A program made the translations under genes and the position numbers. From Alphaproteobacteria bacterium (lineage in GTDB: Bacteria > Pseudomonadota > Alphaproteobacteria > Rhodospirillales > WMHbin7), in the NCBI GenBank assembly GCA_015232335.1, contig JADFZV010000008.1:22139-86138 (forward strand): 64,000 nt of DNA. The letters are read 5' to 3'. The notes beneath the pieces are model-generated. The model was not told the DNA's origin and did no database searches. It saw nothing but the letters and a program-made list of their open reading frames with translations. Below, piece by piece: positions 33,966 through 42,123 of this stretch (position 1 is its first letter; every line of letters begins with the position of its first letter).

Positions 33966-35930
33966 ATGAAGCTTGTAAAAATTCTGGGAGCCCTTGTCGG
34001 GGTGGTGGTGCTGGTTATCGGCGGCCTGCTGGCCTATCTCGCCACCATCGATGTCAACCAATACAAGCCGATGATCGCCGAAGAGGTCAAGAAGGCGACC
34101 GGGCGCGATCTGACCATCGCGGGGAACATGGCGCTTAAAATATCGCTCTCGCCCGCCCTGGTGGTCGAGAATGTCACGCTGTCCAACATGCAGGGTGGCT
34201 CGCGCCCCGAGATGGTGAAGATCAAGCGCTTCGAGGCCGAGGTCGCCTTGCTGCCCTTGCTGTCGCAATCTGTGCAGGTCAAGCGTCTGGTCATTATTGA
34301 ACCCGATATCCTGATCGAGACCAATGCCCAGGGCAAAGGCAATTGGGAGATGGGACGGGCGGATGTCAAAGAGGCCGAAGCCGCCAAGCAAGAGGATACC
34401 GCCAAGGGCGGCGGCATGCCCAAGGTGGCGATTGAGGAGGTGCGGATCGAGAAAGCGCTCTTCGTCAATCGCGACGGTGTTGCCAAACAAGCGATGCAGG
34501 TCGCCATCGAGCGCCTGATCCTGCGGGCCAAGTCGATGTCCAGTCCGCTCTCGATCGACCTGGCGGGCGCTTTGGATGGCAAGGCCTTTGAAGTGAAGGG
34601 CACTACCGGGCCGCTGGACGATCTTCTGGCTTCCAAGCCCTGGCCGCTCGATCTGGCCGCCAAGGCGGGATTCGTGCTGCCGGTTCCCATTCAGGTGACG
34701 GGGACGCTAGGCAGGGGTGCAGAGGCCTATGCGCTTGATGATCTGAAGCTGGGATTGGGCAAAAGCATGCTTGCCGGTTCGGTCAAGGTGGCGATGGGTG
34801 AGAGGCCAAAGGCCACGGTCCGTCTTTCCTCCGCTCTGATCGATCTGTCGGAAATCGCCCCCGCTTCGGACAAGGGGGATGCCTTGCCGGAAAAGAAATC
34901 GGCGGACGGGCGCGTTTTTCCCGCCGATCCCCTGCCGTATGAGGGGCTGAAATCCGCCGATGCCGATGCCGAGATCAAGATCGGGAAATTGATTCTGCCC
35001 AACAAGCTGGGACTCGACGGCATCACCGCCAAGATCCTGCTGGCCAATGGGCGGCTTGAGATGAAGCCCTTTGCGCTGAAACTGGGCGGTGGCGACGTGG
35101 CGACCAACATGACGCTGGATGCCAACGCGCAAAGCCTGCATCTCAACGTATCGGGCAAGGATGTGGTGGCGGGAGCCATCGCCAAGGACATGGGCCAGTC
35201 CGACATGTTCACCGGCGGCAAGACCGACATCAATATCGACCTTAAGGGCAATGGCGGATCAGTTCGCGCTTTGATGGCGGGGCTGGATGGTGACATCCAG
35301 ATCGTTATGGGCGAGGGGCGCGTCAACAATACGCTGATCAACTGGGGAGGCGGCGACATCCTGACCCAGTTGATGAGCAGCCTCAATCCTATGTCCAAGA
35401 AGGAGGATTACACGCCTATCGCCTGCTCCGTCGTGCGCTTCAAGGTGGTTGACGGCATGGCGCATGCGCCCAAGGGCATCGCACTTGAAACCAACAAGCT
35501 CGATGTTGTAGGCGACGGCACGGCCAATCTGAAGACCGAGGGGCTCGATTTCGGCATCAAGCCCACGGTGAAGGAAGGGCTGGGTGTCGGTGTGGGCAAT
35601 CTGGCCAGCATGGTGCGCTTAAGCGGCACCATGGGCAGCCCCAGTGTCGGCGTCGATACCGCCGAGGCCGCCAAGACAGCCCTGAAGACCGGGGCCGCCG
35701 TGGCGACCGGCGGCTTGTCGGTTCTGGGCGGGGCTCTGCTCGACAAGACGGGGCTAACGAGCGGTGCCGTTTCCGGCCCACCCTGTCAGGTGGCGTTGGG
35801 CAAGGGCACACCCGCCAAGGCCGAGCCCGCAGCCAAGCCAGCCGCAGGGGCAGCGGCACCGGCCCAGAAGCCTGCGGATGCGGCCAAGAGCGCCGTGGGC
35901 GGCGCTCTCAAGGGCCTGTTCGGCCGTTGA
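33966..35930 (+). CDS. AsmA family protein
   Basis: Encodes 654 residues from ATG 33966, with GAGGTGA upstream; a GTG at 33945 would add seven unconvincing residues. An N-terminal membrane anchor (VKILGALVGVVVLVIGGLLAYL) is followed by the AsmA beta-rich body, opening with NQYKPMIAEEVKKATGRDLTIAG and continuing through repeated VKRLVIIEPDILIETNAQGKGNWEM-like blocks. The C-terminus ends in an Ala/Pro/Lys-rich tail and GLFGR. AsmA-like proteins are bridge-like lipid transporters or assembly factors between the membranes. It overlaps the ATP12 gene start (TTGA). Confidence 0.88.
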   Translation: MKLVKILGALVGVVVLVIGGLLAYLATIDVNQYKPMIAEEVKKATGRDLTIAGNMALKISLSPALVVENVTLSNMQGGSRPEMVKIKRFEAEVALLPLLSQSVQVKRLVIIEPDILIETNAQGKGNWEMGRADVKEAEAAKQEDTAKGGGMPKVAIEEVRIEKALFVNRDGVAKQAMQVAIERLILRAKSMSSPLSIDLAGALDGKAFEVKGTTGPLDDLLASKPWPLDLAAKAGFVLPVPIQVTGTLGRGAEAYALDDLKLGLGKSMLAGSVKVAMGERPKATVRLSSALIDLSEIAPASDKGDALPEKKSADGRVFPADPLPYEGLKSADADAEIKIGKLILPNKLGLDGITAKILLANGRLEMKPFALKLGGGDVATNMTLDANAQSLHLNVSGKDVVAGAIAKDMGQSDMFTGGKTDINIDLKGNGGSVRALMAGLDGDIQIVMGEGRVNNTLINWGGGDILTQLMSSLNPMSKKEDYTPIACSVVRFKVVDGMAHAPKGIALETNKLDVVGDGTANLKTEGLDFGIKPTVKEGLGVGVGNLASMVRLSGTMGSPSVGVDTAEAAKTALKTGAAVATGGLSVLGGALLDKTGLTSGAVSGPPCQVALGKGTPAKAEPAAKPAAGAAAPAQKPADAAKSAVGGALKGLFGR

Positions 35931-36751
35931 CCAACCCGCTGCGCAAGCGTTTCTACAAAGAGGCCGCCGTCGGCATTACCGACGGCGGCTTCGCCGTTCT
36001 GTTGGATGGCAGGAAAGTGCGCACCCCCAAGGGCCGCGCCCTTTGTTTGCCCACCGAGACCTTGGCTCAGGCGATTGCTAGCGAATGGGGGGCGCAGGGT
36101 GACAAGATCGAGCCTGCCTCGATGCCGCTCATGCAACTGGCCGCCACCGCCATCGACCGCGTTGCTGATGAGCGGGGGGCGATGCGAGACGCCCTGCTGC
36201 GTTACGCCGACACCGATCTTCTGTGCTACCGCGCCGCTCATCCTTCCGATCTGGTGGTACGTCAGACCAAGCTCTGGCAGCCGGTGCTGGACTGGGCTGC
36301 TCTTACCCTCGATGCCGCCCTGCTGACAACGCAGGGCCTGGCCCCCATCACCCAGCCCGAACAGGCCCTGGCTGCCCTGGCTCGTCATCTCGATCGGCTG
36401 GACGACTGGCGTTTTACCGCCCTTTCTGTCGTCACGGCCGCCACGGGCTCTCTGCTGCTGGGGATGGCTCTGCTGGAAGGCTTTTTAGGCAAGGATCAGG
36501 TGATCGAGGCCAGCCAGCTCGACGAAAATCATCAAAGCATTCTGTGGGGTGAAGACGAAGAGGCGCAGGAACGTTTGCAGGCACTGGCAGACGAGATCTG
36601 CGCTGCTGAGGCCTTCCTCAGGCTTCTAGCGCAGGATCGTATAACTCCGAGTCACCCCGGTGACACGGAGTTAAACGTGAATCCTTCGCTAAAACAAATT
36701 TCTAGAGCGGATTCACGCCATCAATCGAAGCCGTTTAATGGCGTCGACTGA
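35927..36751 (+). CDS. ATP12 family F1-ATPase assembly chaperone
   Basis: Encodes 274 residues from a TTG overlapping the AsmA stop. The fold signature is RFYKEAAVGITDGGFAVLLDGRKVRTPKGRAL at the N-terminus, with ASEWGAQGDKIEPASMPLMQLAATAIDRV, matching the ATP12 family that holds the F1 alpha subunit before assembly. The last 40 or so residues (after EAFLRLLA) are encoded by the CTAGAGC-type repeat at 36625-36768, so this tail is not part of the ancestral protein and the original C-terminus has been replaced or extended. The stop TGA at 36749-36751 is inside the repeat and overlaps the next start. Confidence 0.88.
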   Translation: MTNPLRKRFYKEAAVGITDGGFAVLLDGRKVRTPKGRALCLPTETLAQAIASEWGAQGDKIEPASMPLMQLAATAIDRVADERGAMRDALLRYADTDLLCYRAAHPSDLVVRQTKLWQPVLDWAALTLDAALLTTQGLAPITQPEQALAALARHLDRLDDWRFTALSVVTAATGSLLLGMALLEGFLGKDQVIEASQLDENHQSILWGEDEEAQERLQALADEICAAEAFLRLLAQDRITPSHPGDTELNVNPSLKQISRADSRHQSKPFNGVD

Positions 36752-36768
36752 TGGCGACCCGCTCTATG
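36625..36768. repeat. CTAGAGC-type structured repeat, copy 2
   Basis: This 144-bp unit matches 6846-6990. It contains TAACTCCG...CGGAGTTA with inner GTCACC/GGTGAC, the CGTGAATC/GATTCACG pair and the CTAGAGC core, and ends in GCTCTATG. It sits in the 3' end of the ATP12 gene and supplies its stop codon. It also supplies two possible start codons of the DMT transporter (36751 and 36766). Where copy 1 ends CTAGG, this copy ends CTATG, creating the second ATG. Confidence 0.8.
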
Positions 36769-37668
36769 TCTCTGAGGCCCGCATTTACCCCCAATCAGCG
36801 CGGCGCGCTTTGGCTGTTGGGCACGTCGGCGGTCTTTACGCTGATGAACAGCGTCATCAAATATCTGGGCCCGGCCATTCCCACCTCGGAGGTGGTTCTC
36901 TTTCGCAGTGCCTTTGGCCTGGTCGCCCTGTTGCCCTTTATTCTGTCGGATCCCAGGGGGGCGCTTGCCATCACCCGGCCCGGCCTTCACCTCTTTCGCG
37001 CCGTTCTGGGTCTGATCGCCATGTCGGCCAATTTCTGGACGGTGGCGGTCCTGCCGCTGGCGACTGCCACCTCGCTCTTTTTCACCAAGCCGCTCTTCAT
37101 GCCTATTCTGGCCGTGCTTCTTTTGAAGGAGCGTTTCCGCTGGCGGCGCGGGTTGGCCACGGCAGGCGGATTTCTGGGTGTGCTGGTCATGCTGGACCCC
37201 GACAGCGGCACGGGGCCATGGCCCATCGCCATCGGGCTGGCAGGGGCTGCCTGCGTTGCCCTGATCATGGTGGTGATCAAAAAGCTGACCGCCACCGAGC
37301 GCCCGCTGGCCGTGTTGGTCTGGTTCTCGGTCCTCTCCTCAATCGGCATAGCGCCCCTGGCCGCCTGGGTCTGGGTGACCCCCAGCCTCGATCAGCTTCT
37401 TCTTCTGATGTCGCTGGGCGGATTCGGCTCGTGGGGTCAGTATATGATGATCCGCGCCTATCGCGTGGGCGAGGCGCAGGCCATCACGCCGGTCGATTAC
37501 ACCCAGCTTCTCTTCGCGGGCGTCTTGGGCATGGTTCTGTTTGGAGAACTGCCCGGTTTGCGCATGCTGCTGGGCATCGTCATCATCGTGGGCGCCACGC
37601 TGTACATCACCTTGCACGAGGAAAAACCTCTGCCCCCTCCCGTTACATCTAATGCCAGTTTGCATTAA
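36751..37668 (+). CDS. DMT superfamily (EamA) transporter
   Basis: Encodes 305 residues from the ATG at 36751 (TGATG overlap with ATP12) or 300 residues from 36766. Ten membrane helices are visible in two EamA repeats, for example ALWLLGTSAVFTLMNSVIKYLG and the second half LAVLVWFSVLSSIGIAPLAAWVW...LLFAGVLGMVLFGELPG. Such proteins export small metabolites, often amino acids or nucleobases; the substrate is not predictable. The start region lies within repeat DNA and no Shine-Dalgarno sequence is visible, so translation may depend on coupling to the upstream gene. Confidence 0.9.
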   Translation: MATRSMSLRPAFTPNQRGALWLLGTSAVFTLMNSVIKYLGPAIPTSEVVLFRSAFGLVALLPFILSDPRGALAITRPGLHLFRAVLGLIAMSANFWTVAVLPLATATSLFFTKPLFMPILAVLLLKERFRWRRGLATAGGFLGVLVMLDPDSGTGPWPIAIGLAGAACVALIMVVIKKLTATERPLAVLVWFSVLSSIGIAPLAAWVWVTPSLDQLLLLMSLGGFGSWGQYMMIRAYRVGEAQAITPVDYTQLLFAGVLGMVLFGELPGLRMLLGIVIIVGATLYITLHEEKPLPPPVTSNASLH

Positions 37669-37687
37669 TCGTGACCGATTAATGCAA
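37660..37687. promoter_or_regulatory. Perfect 12-bp-arm inverted repeat at the DMT stop codon
   Basis: TTGCATTAATCG and CGATTAATGCAA are exact reverse complements separated by TGAC. The left arm includes the transporter stop TAA. The arms are AT-rich against a GC-rich background. No T tract follows, so it may be an operator or a bidirectional transcript end. The following bases to 37770 hold GC-rich hairpins (for example GGGCGCTGTGCGCCC) and no gene. Confidence 0.55.
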
Positions 37688-37688
37688 G

Positions 37689-37706
37689 CCTCAATCGCCG
37701 GGCGGG
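37689..37706 (+). repeat. Short GC-rich post-stop sequence, partial copy C
   Basis: CCTCAATCGCCGGGCGGG shares the CCTCA...CGCCGGGCGGG core with 6170-6196 and 32092-32118. It also lies shortly after a stop codon, that of the DMT transporter. Confidence 0.3.
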
Positions 37707-37783
37707 CGCTGTGCGCCCTTGGCTCCCGCTCGCCAGGAGGCTCGCGCGCGGGCCTTGCCCGCGACTGGTAAGAGTCCTTCGTT

Positions 37784-37813
37784 TTGCAATCCTGTATGGC
37801 GATCTGCTATAAA
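37784..37813 (+). promoter_or_regulatory. Promoter of the SDR gene
   Basis: TTGCAA at 37784-37789 and TATAAA at 37808-37813 are separated by 18 bases. The palindrome at 37818-37833 begins five bases downstream, where a bound repressor would block transcription start. Confidence 0.6.
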
Positions 37814-37817
37814 TTTA

Positions 37818-37833
37818 TCGTTTACGTAAACGA
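37818..37833. promoter_or_regulatory. Perfect palindromic operator
   Basis: TCGTTTACGTAAACGA is a perfect 16-bp palindrome. It lies between the candidate -10 element and the SDR start codon (12 bases before ATG 37846). Sites built on TTTACGTAAA are used by regulators of fatty-acid and branched-chain amino-acid catabolism in proteobacteria (MerR-family LiuR is one candidate). This fits the acyl-CoA dehydrogenase-like product; the regulator's identity is inference. Confidence 0.65.
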
Positions 37834-37845
37834 AAGGGGATTGAG

Positions 37846-38607
37846 ATGGATGTCAAAGGAATCGCCGCCATCGTCACCGGTGGCGCATCGGGTTTGGGCG
37901 AGGGCACGGCGCACGCTTTGGCCAAGGCGGGCGCCAAGGTGACGGTGATCGATCTGAAGGCCGAGGCAGCCCAACAGGTCGCATCCGAGATCGGCGGGCT
38001 TGGCATCGGCTGCGACATCACCGAGGCCGCCGCCACCGAAGCCGCCTTTGCACAGGCCCGCGACAAACACGGCCCGGCCCGCATTCTGGTCAATTGCGCC
38101 GGGGTCGCCACCGGGGCCCGCATCATCTCGCGCGAGGGACCTGCCTCGCTGGAGGGATTCGCCCGCACGGTCTCGGTCAATCTGGTGGGCAGCTTCAACA
38201 CCATGCGCCTGGCCGCCTGGGACATGTCGACGCTGGAACCCTTGTCCGACAATGAGCGGGGTGTGATCGTCAACACCACCTCGATCGCCGCCTTTGAAGG
38301 CCAGATCGGGCAATGCGCCTATTCCTCGTCAAAGTCGGGCGTGGCGGCGCTAACCCTGCCCGCCGCCCGCGAACTTTCCAAATTCGGCGTGCGTGTGCTG
38401 TGCATAGCGCCCGGCCTGTTCGCCACACCCATGATGTTCGGCCTGCCGCAGGAAGTGCAAGACAGCCTGGGATCGAAAACGCCCTTTCCGCAGCGGCTGG
38501 GCAGGCCCCAGGAATTTGCCTCGCTGGTCATGGCGATGCTGGACAATGTCATGCTGAACGGCGAGGTGGTGCGCCTGGACGGCGCCGTGCGGTTGGAACC
38601 CAAGTGA
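37846..38607 (+). CDS. SDR family dehydrogenase, 3-hydroxyacyl-CoA dehydrogenase type
   Basis: Encodes 253 residues. The cofactor motif is VTGGASGLGEGTAHAL with the acidic VTVIDLKAE that selects NAD. The NNAG-equivalent is LVNCAGVATGARI, and the catalytic Ser-Tyr-Lys is in VNTTSIAAFEGQIGQCAYSSSKSG. The RIISREGP insertion and GLFATPMM are characteristic of the type II (HSD17B10-like) 3-hydroxyacyl-CoA dehydrogenase group of fatty-acid or branched-chain degradation. It is expressed from its own promoter with a perfect palindromic operator. Confidence 0.9.
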   Translation: MDVKGIAAIVTGGASGLGEGTAHALAKAGAKVTVIDLKAEAAQQVASEIGGLGIGCDITEAAATEAAFAQARDKHGPARILVNCAGVATGARIISREGPASLEGFARTVSVNLVGSFNTMRLAAWDMSTLEPLSDNERGVIVNTTSIAAFEGQIGQCAYSSSKSGVAALTLPAARELSKFGVRVLCIAPGLFATPMMFGLPQEVQDSLGSKTPFPQRLGRPQEFASLVMAMLDNVMLNGEVVRLDGAVRLEPK

Positions 38608-38614
38608 CGCCGCC

Positions 38615-39034
38615 ATGAAGCAGGCCCAGACTATTCTGACGGTGGCGACCAAAGGGGCCGGGCTGTATGAATTTACTGGAGAGGTCGCCGCCTGGGTGGC
38701 GGCCCAGGGCATCCTCAGCGGGCTTCTGACCTTGTTTTGCCGTCACACATCGGCTTCGCTGACCATTCAGGAAAATGCCGATCCGGACGTGGTGCAAGAT
38801 CTCCAAGAATGGTTTCGCCGTTCGGTGCCGGAAGGGGCCGCCTGGATGCGCCACATCACAGAGGGGGCTGACGACATGCCCGCACATATCAAAAGCGTCT
38901 TGACGGATGTGTCCCTGTCCATTCCGGTCATCGAGGGGCGGATGGTTCTGGGAAGCTGGCAGGGAATATATCTATTCGAACATCGCAAGGCAGCGCACCG
39001 TCGCCAGATCGTGCTGCATTTACTGGGGACGTGA
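38615..39034 (+). CDS. YjbQ family (UPF0047) protein
   Basis: Encodes 139 residues. Family signatures LFCRHTSASLTIQENADPDV (about 45-65), MRHITEGADDMPAHIKSVL and LGSWQGIYLFEHR are all present. The two His-rich motifs bind metal, and some members have weak thiamine-phosphate synthase activity; the physiological role is unresolved. It begins seven bases after the SDR stop and overlaps the 3' end of rlmE by 15 bases. Confidence 0.93.
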   Translation: MKQAQTILTVATKGAGLYEFTGEVAAWVAAQGILSGLLTLFCRHTSASLTIQENADPDVVQDLQEWFRRSVPEGAAWMRHITEGADDMPAHIKSVLTDVSLSIPVIEGRMVLGSWQGIYLFEHRKAAHRRQIVLHLLGT

Positions 39035-39682
39035 ACGGAATCCCATCGCCACGACATAGGTCTCCTTGGAATCAGCACGGCTGGCCGGGGGCTTGGCGTG
39101 GCGCACGGTGGCGAAGCTTTGTTTCAAGGCGTCGAGCAGCAGTTTCTCGGCCCCGCCCTGCAGCAGTTTGGCAACAAAGCAGCCGCCGGGCGCCAGGACA
39201 TCCTTGGCGAACTCCAGGGCCGTTTCCGCCAGATGCATGATACGCAGATGATCGGTCGGCGTGTGGCCGGTGGTGGGAGCCGCCATGTCGGACAGCACCA
39301 CATCGGCAAGTCCGCCCAGCGCCTCTTTCAGACGGGCCTCGGCCTCTTCGGCAAGAAAATCGCCCAGCAGCACCGTGGCGCCGGGAACCGGGTCCATGGG
39401 CAGAATATCCAGCGCCGCGACATGGCCGCCGCCGGGCTCGACGGCTTTCACGCGCGCCGCCGCCACCTGCGTCCATCCGCCCGGCGCCGCCCCCAGATCG
39501 GCCACGCGCCCACCCTTTTTCAGAAAATGAAAGCGATCATCCAACTGCTCGAGCTTGAAGGCGGCGCGCGAGCGATAGCCCTTGCGGCCTGCTTCTTGCA
39601 CATAGGGGTCGTTGATCTGGCGGGTCAGCCAGGTGCGTTGCGAGAGTGTCCGCTTCTTCTTCGATTTCAGATTCTGTTTCAT
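39020..39682 (-). CDS. rlmE: 23S rRNA 2'-O-ribose U2552 methyltransferase
   Basis: Encodes 220 residues from ATG 39682 (MKQNLKSKKKRTLSQRTWLTRQ), the family start; the frame is open for 27 more codons upstream. The catalytic K-D-K-E tetrad is represented by Lys43 in SRAAFKLEQLDD, the Asp in VLSDMAAPTTG and the Lys in FVAKLLQGG. The SAM-binding motif is DLGAAPGGW (62-70). It methylates the A-loop of 23S rRNA late in 50S assembly. Its start overlaps the ppx stop by four bases. Confidence 0.95.
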   Translation of the reverse strand: MKQNLKSKKKRTLSQRTWLTRQINDPYVQEAGRKGYRSRAAFKLEQLDDRFHFLKKGGRVADLGAAPGGWTQVAAARVKAVEPGGGHVAALDILPMDPVPGATVLLGDFLAEEAEARLKEALGGLADVVLSDMAAPTTGHTPTDHLRIMHLAETALEFAKDVLAPGGCFVAKLLQGGAEKLLLDALKQSFATVRHAKPPASRADSKETYVVAMGFRSRPQ

Positions 39683-40626
39683 GCCGATGCCTCCGCCGCC
39701 ATAAGGGACAAAAGCCCCTCGCGCAGGCCGCGGTCGGCGATACCGAGCTTGGGGGCAGGCCACAAATCGTCGAGAACGGAAAAAATAGCCATGCCCGCAG
39801 GCACCAGATCGGCGCGTTCGGGTCCGATGCAGGGATGGGCCGCCCGATCCCTCTCGCTCATGGCGGCCAGGCGTGCCGTTACTTCAGCCAGATCGCTTCT
39901 GGTCAACAACAAGCCATCGACGCGCCTGCGCTCGTAGCGGCCAAGATCGAGATGGATCGCCCCCATGGTGGTGACCGTTCCTGAGGTGCCCAGCATGCAG
40001 GCCTCGCCGGAAAGAAGGTAAGCCAGCATGGCGTGGCGCAGTTCGAAGGCCTGCAGGCGCGACCGCATGGCCGACAGGCTTTGCGCGCGCGCCGCAGAAT
40101 CGCGCTCGGACAAAGTGACAACGCCGAGGGGCAGTGATTCCGAGGCAATGATGCCGTGATTCTCATGCTTCTGGCGGTCGATCCAGGCGATCTCGGTACT
40201 GCCGCCGCCGATATCGAAGACCAGCGCGAACCGCGCCTTGGGATCAAGCAGGGGGCGACAGCCCAGCATGGCCAGCATCACCTCCTCCTCGCTTGAGATC
40301 ACCTCAAGGTCAAGGCCGGTTTCGTCAAGGACGCGCTTGACGAAGCGCTGGCCGTTGGCGGCTTGCCTGCAGGCCGCCGTGGCGACCAGACGCGATTTCT
40401 CGACGCCACGCTTGATCATCAGATCGGAACACAGGGCCAGAGCCTCGATGGTTCTGGCTTGCGCCTCCTCGCAAAGATGTCCGGTTGAAGACAGGCCCTC
40501 GCCCAAGCGGGTGATGCGCGAAAAGGAGTCGATCACCTGAAAGCGGCCCTGGCTCAGCGAGCGGGCCAGAAGCAGGCGGCAATTGTTAGTACCAAGATCG
40601 AGGGCGGCAAGAAGGGGTCCGGTCAT
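39679..40626 (-). CDS. Ppx/GppA family phosphatase
   Basis: Encodes 315 residues with the actin-like ATPase fold. Phosphate 1 motif is LDLGTNNCRLLLA, phosphate 2 is VFDIGGGSTEIAW, and ATAACRQAANG with ISSEEE lies between. It lacks the C-terminal HD domains of the 500-residue enzymes and so is the short form (exopolyphosphatase or pppGpp phosphatase). Which substrate dominates cannot be told. It overlaps both its upstream and downstream neighbours by four bases. Confidence 0.92.
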   Translation of the reverse strand: MTGPLLAALDLGTNNCRLLLARSLSQGRFQVIDSFSRITRLGEGLSSTGHLCEEAQARTIEALALCSDLMIKRGVEKSRLVATAACRQAANGQRFVKRVLDETGLDLEVISSEEEVMLAMLGCRPLLDPKARFALVFDIGGGSTEIAWIDRQKHENHGIIASESLPLGVVTLSERDSAARAQSLSAMRSRLQAFELRHAMLAYLLSGEACMLGTSGTVTTMGAIHLDLGRYERRRVDGLLLTRSDLAEVTARLAAMSERDRAAHPCIGPERADLVPAGMAIFSVLDDLWPAPKLGIADRGLREGLLSLMAAEASA

Positions 40627-41645
40627 GGAAGGGTTGTACCAGGAACACCCCTTGTCGTGGAATGCACTTCATGCAGAACCTGCCCGGCATGCACGAAGGG
40701 AAAGGCGGCATGGGCCGCCAGGGCCGCCTCGGAAAATCCCGAGAGGATCAGCTTCAACTTGCCGGGATAGGTGGCGATGTCGCCGATGGCAAAGACGCCG
40801 GGAAGCTTCGTGGACATGGTGGCGGGATCAACCGCAAGCCGTCCGCCTTCAAGGTCCAGGCCAAATCCCGACATGGCGCTCTGATCGCCCAGAAGCCCAA
40901 AAAAGCACAGCAGCGTATCGGCATCAAGCTCGCGCTGGTTTCCCGCCAGATCATCCACCAAGACGGCGCTCAGGCGCTTTCCGTCGCCTTTTAGGGCCGA
41001 AAGCTGGCCGGGGGCGACCAGATCGATTTTACCGGCCTGAACCAGGGTCATCAGCTTTTCAAGGCTGCCCGGCTGGGCGCGAAACTGGGGGCGGCGATGA
41101 ATCAGCCAGACCTTGTCGGCCATGTCTGAGAGCAAAATCGCCCAATCGACGGCGGAATCGCCACCACCCGCGATGGCCACGCGCCTGTCTTTGAAGTCGA
41201 GGGCCCGGCGCACGAGATAATGCACACTGGTCCCTTCGTACCCTTCCAGTCCGTCCAGCGGTGGTCGCTTGGGGCCGAAGGCGCCAGCCCCCGACGCGAT
41301 GAACACCACGGGGGCCTCAAGGACCAGGCCCTGATTGGTTTCAACCCGCCAGAAGCCATCGGCAAGTCGGGTTAGCAGATTGGCTTGCTGATTAAGGTGG
41401 TAAATCGGATTAAAGGGGCGGGCCTGCTCGGTCAGTCGTTCGATCAACTCGGCCCCCAGAATGAAGGGCTGGGCAGGAATATCGTAGATCGGTTTCTCAG
41501 GATAAAGGGCGGCGCATTGGCCGCCCGGGGCGGGCAGGGCGTCGATGACGTGGCAGGGAATGTTGGCCATGCCCAAGGCAAAAACGCCGAACAGTCCCAC
41601 CGGCCCGGCGCCGATGACGACAGCACCTTGAAAGCGCGGGTTCAA
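40623..41645 (-). CDS. Ferredoxin--NADP+ reductase, thioredoxin-reductase-like type
   Basis: Encodes 340 residues. FAD motif GAGPVGLFGVFALG near the N-terminus, NADPH motif IAGGGDSAVDWAI in the middle, and C-terminal FAIGDIATYPGKLKLILSGFSEAALAAH are diagnostic. There is no CxxC redox motif between the domains, which separates it from thioredoxin reductase and supports the FNR type 2 assignment. It moves electrons between ferredoxin or flavodoxin and NADPH. Its start overlaps the stop of the small membrane protein gene. Confidence 0.92.
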   Translation of the reverse strand: MNPRFQGAVVIGAGPVGLFGVFALGMANIPCHVIDALPAPGGQCAALYPEKPIYDIPAQPFILGAELIERLTEQARPFNPIYHLNQQANLLTRLADGFWRVETNQGLVLEAPVVFIASGAGAFGPKRPPLDGLEGYEGTSVHYLVRRALDFKDRRVAIAGGGDSAVDWAILLSDMADKVWLIHRRPQFRAQPGSLEKLMTLVQAGKIDLVAPGQLSALKGDGKRLSAVLVDDLAGNQRELDADTLLCFFGLLGDQSAMSGFGLDLEGGRLAVDPATMSTKLPGVFAIGDIATYPGKLKLILSGFSEAALAAHAAFPFVHAGQVLHEVHSTTRGVPGTTLP

Positions 41646-42043
41646 GGCTCTTCCTCGCCGGACGGCACTTTGCGGGATGACGGGTCTGGCCGGTTGCGGT
41701 GCAGTCCGCCCGGCGTTGGCTTTTTGGGTAGCGCCATTTTGGTCACCAGCCAGATGAGAAACAGGGGCGGCGCGAAGACAATGACCACGCGTTTCGTCCA
41801 GGCCATGAATTCGCTGGCCTGCTTTTCCAGCAGAAGCTCCGACTTGCAGTCATAGCGCTGCGAAGCCCTGGCACCCCGGCATTCGGCCAACTGACGCTCG
41901 AAGCGCTGCTGCTCGAAATAGGTCTCATAGCTGGGAATGATGAATTCGCTATAGCCCATCAAGCTCGCCCAGACCAATCCTACCGCCATGGCGAACAGGC
42001 GGAGGCGAAGGGCGCGGCGCAGCTTTTTCTCATAAGGGTGCAT
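41642..42043 (-). CDS. Small membrane protein of unknown function
   Basis: Encodes 133 residues from ATG 42043 (MHPYEKKLRRALRLRLFAMAV); the frame is open further upstream. Two membrane helices are visible (LFAMAVGLVWASLMGYSEF and VVIVFAPPLFLIWLVTKMA), separated by a loop with two cysteines (LAECRGARASQRYDCKSE). The C-terminus is polar and Pro/Arg-rich. It is the first gene of the minus-strand operon with FNR, ppx and rlmE. No family was recognised. Confidence 0.65.
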   Translation of the reverse strand: MHPYEKKLRRALRLRLFAMAVGLVWASLMGYSEFIIPSYETYFEQQRFERQLAECRGARASQRYDCKSELLLEKQASEFMAWTKRVVIVFAPPLFLIWLVTKMALPKKPTPGGLHRNRPDPSSRKVPSGEEEP

Positions 42044-42123
42044 GACGGCATCAAGAATAGTCACATTTGAGATGGATTTCATCCCCTGCTTGCTCAAGCT
42101 CCTGGGCTTGGCTACAACCAAGC

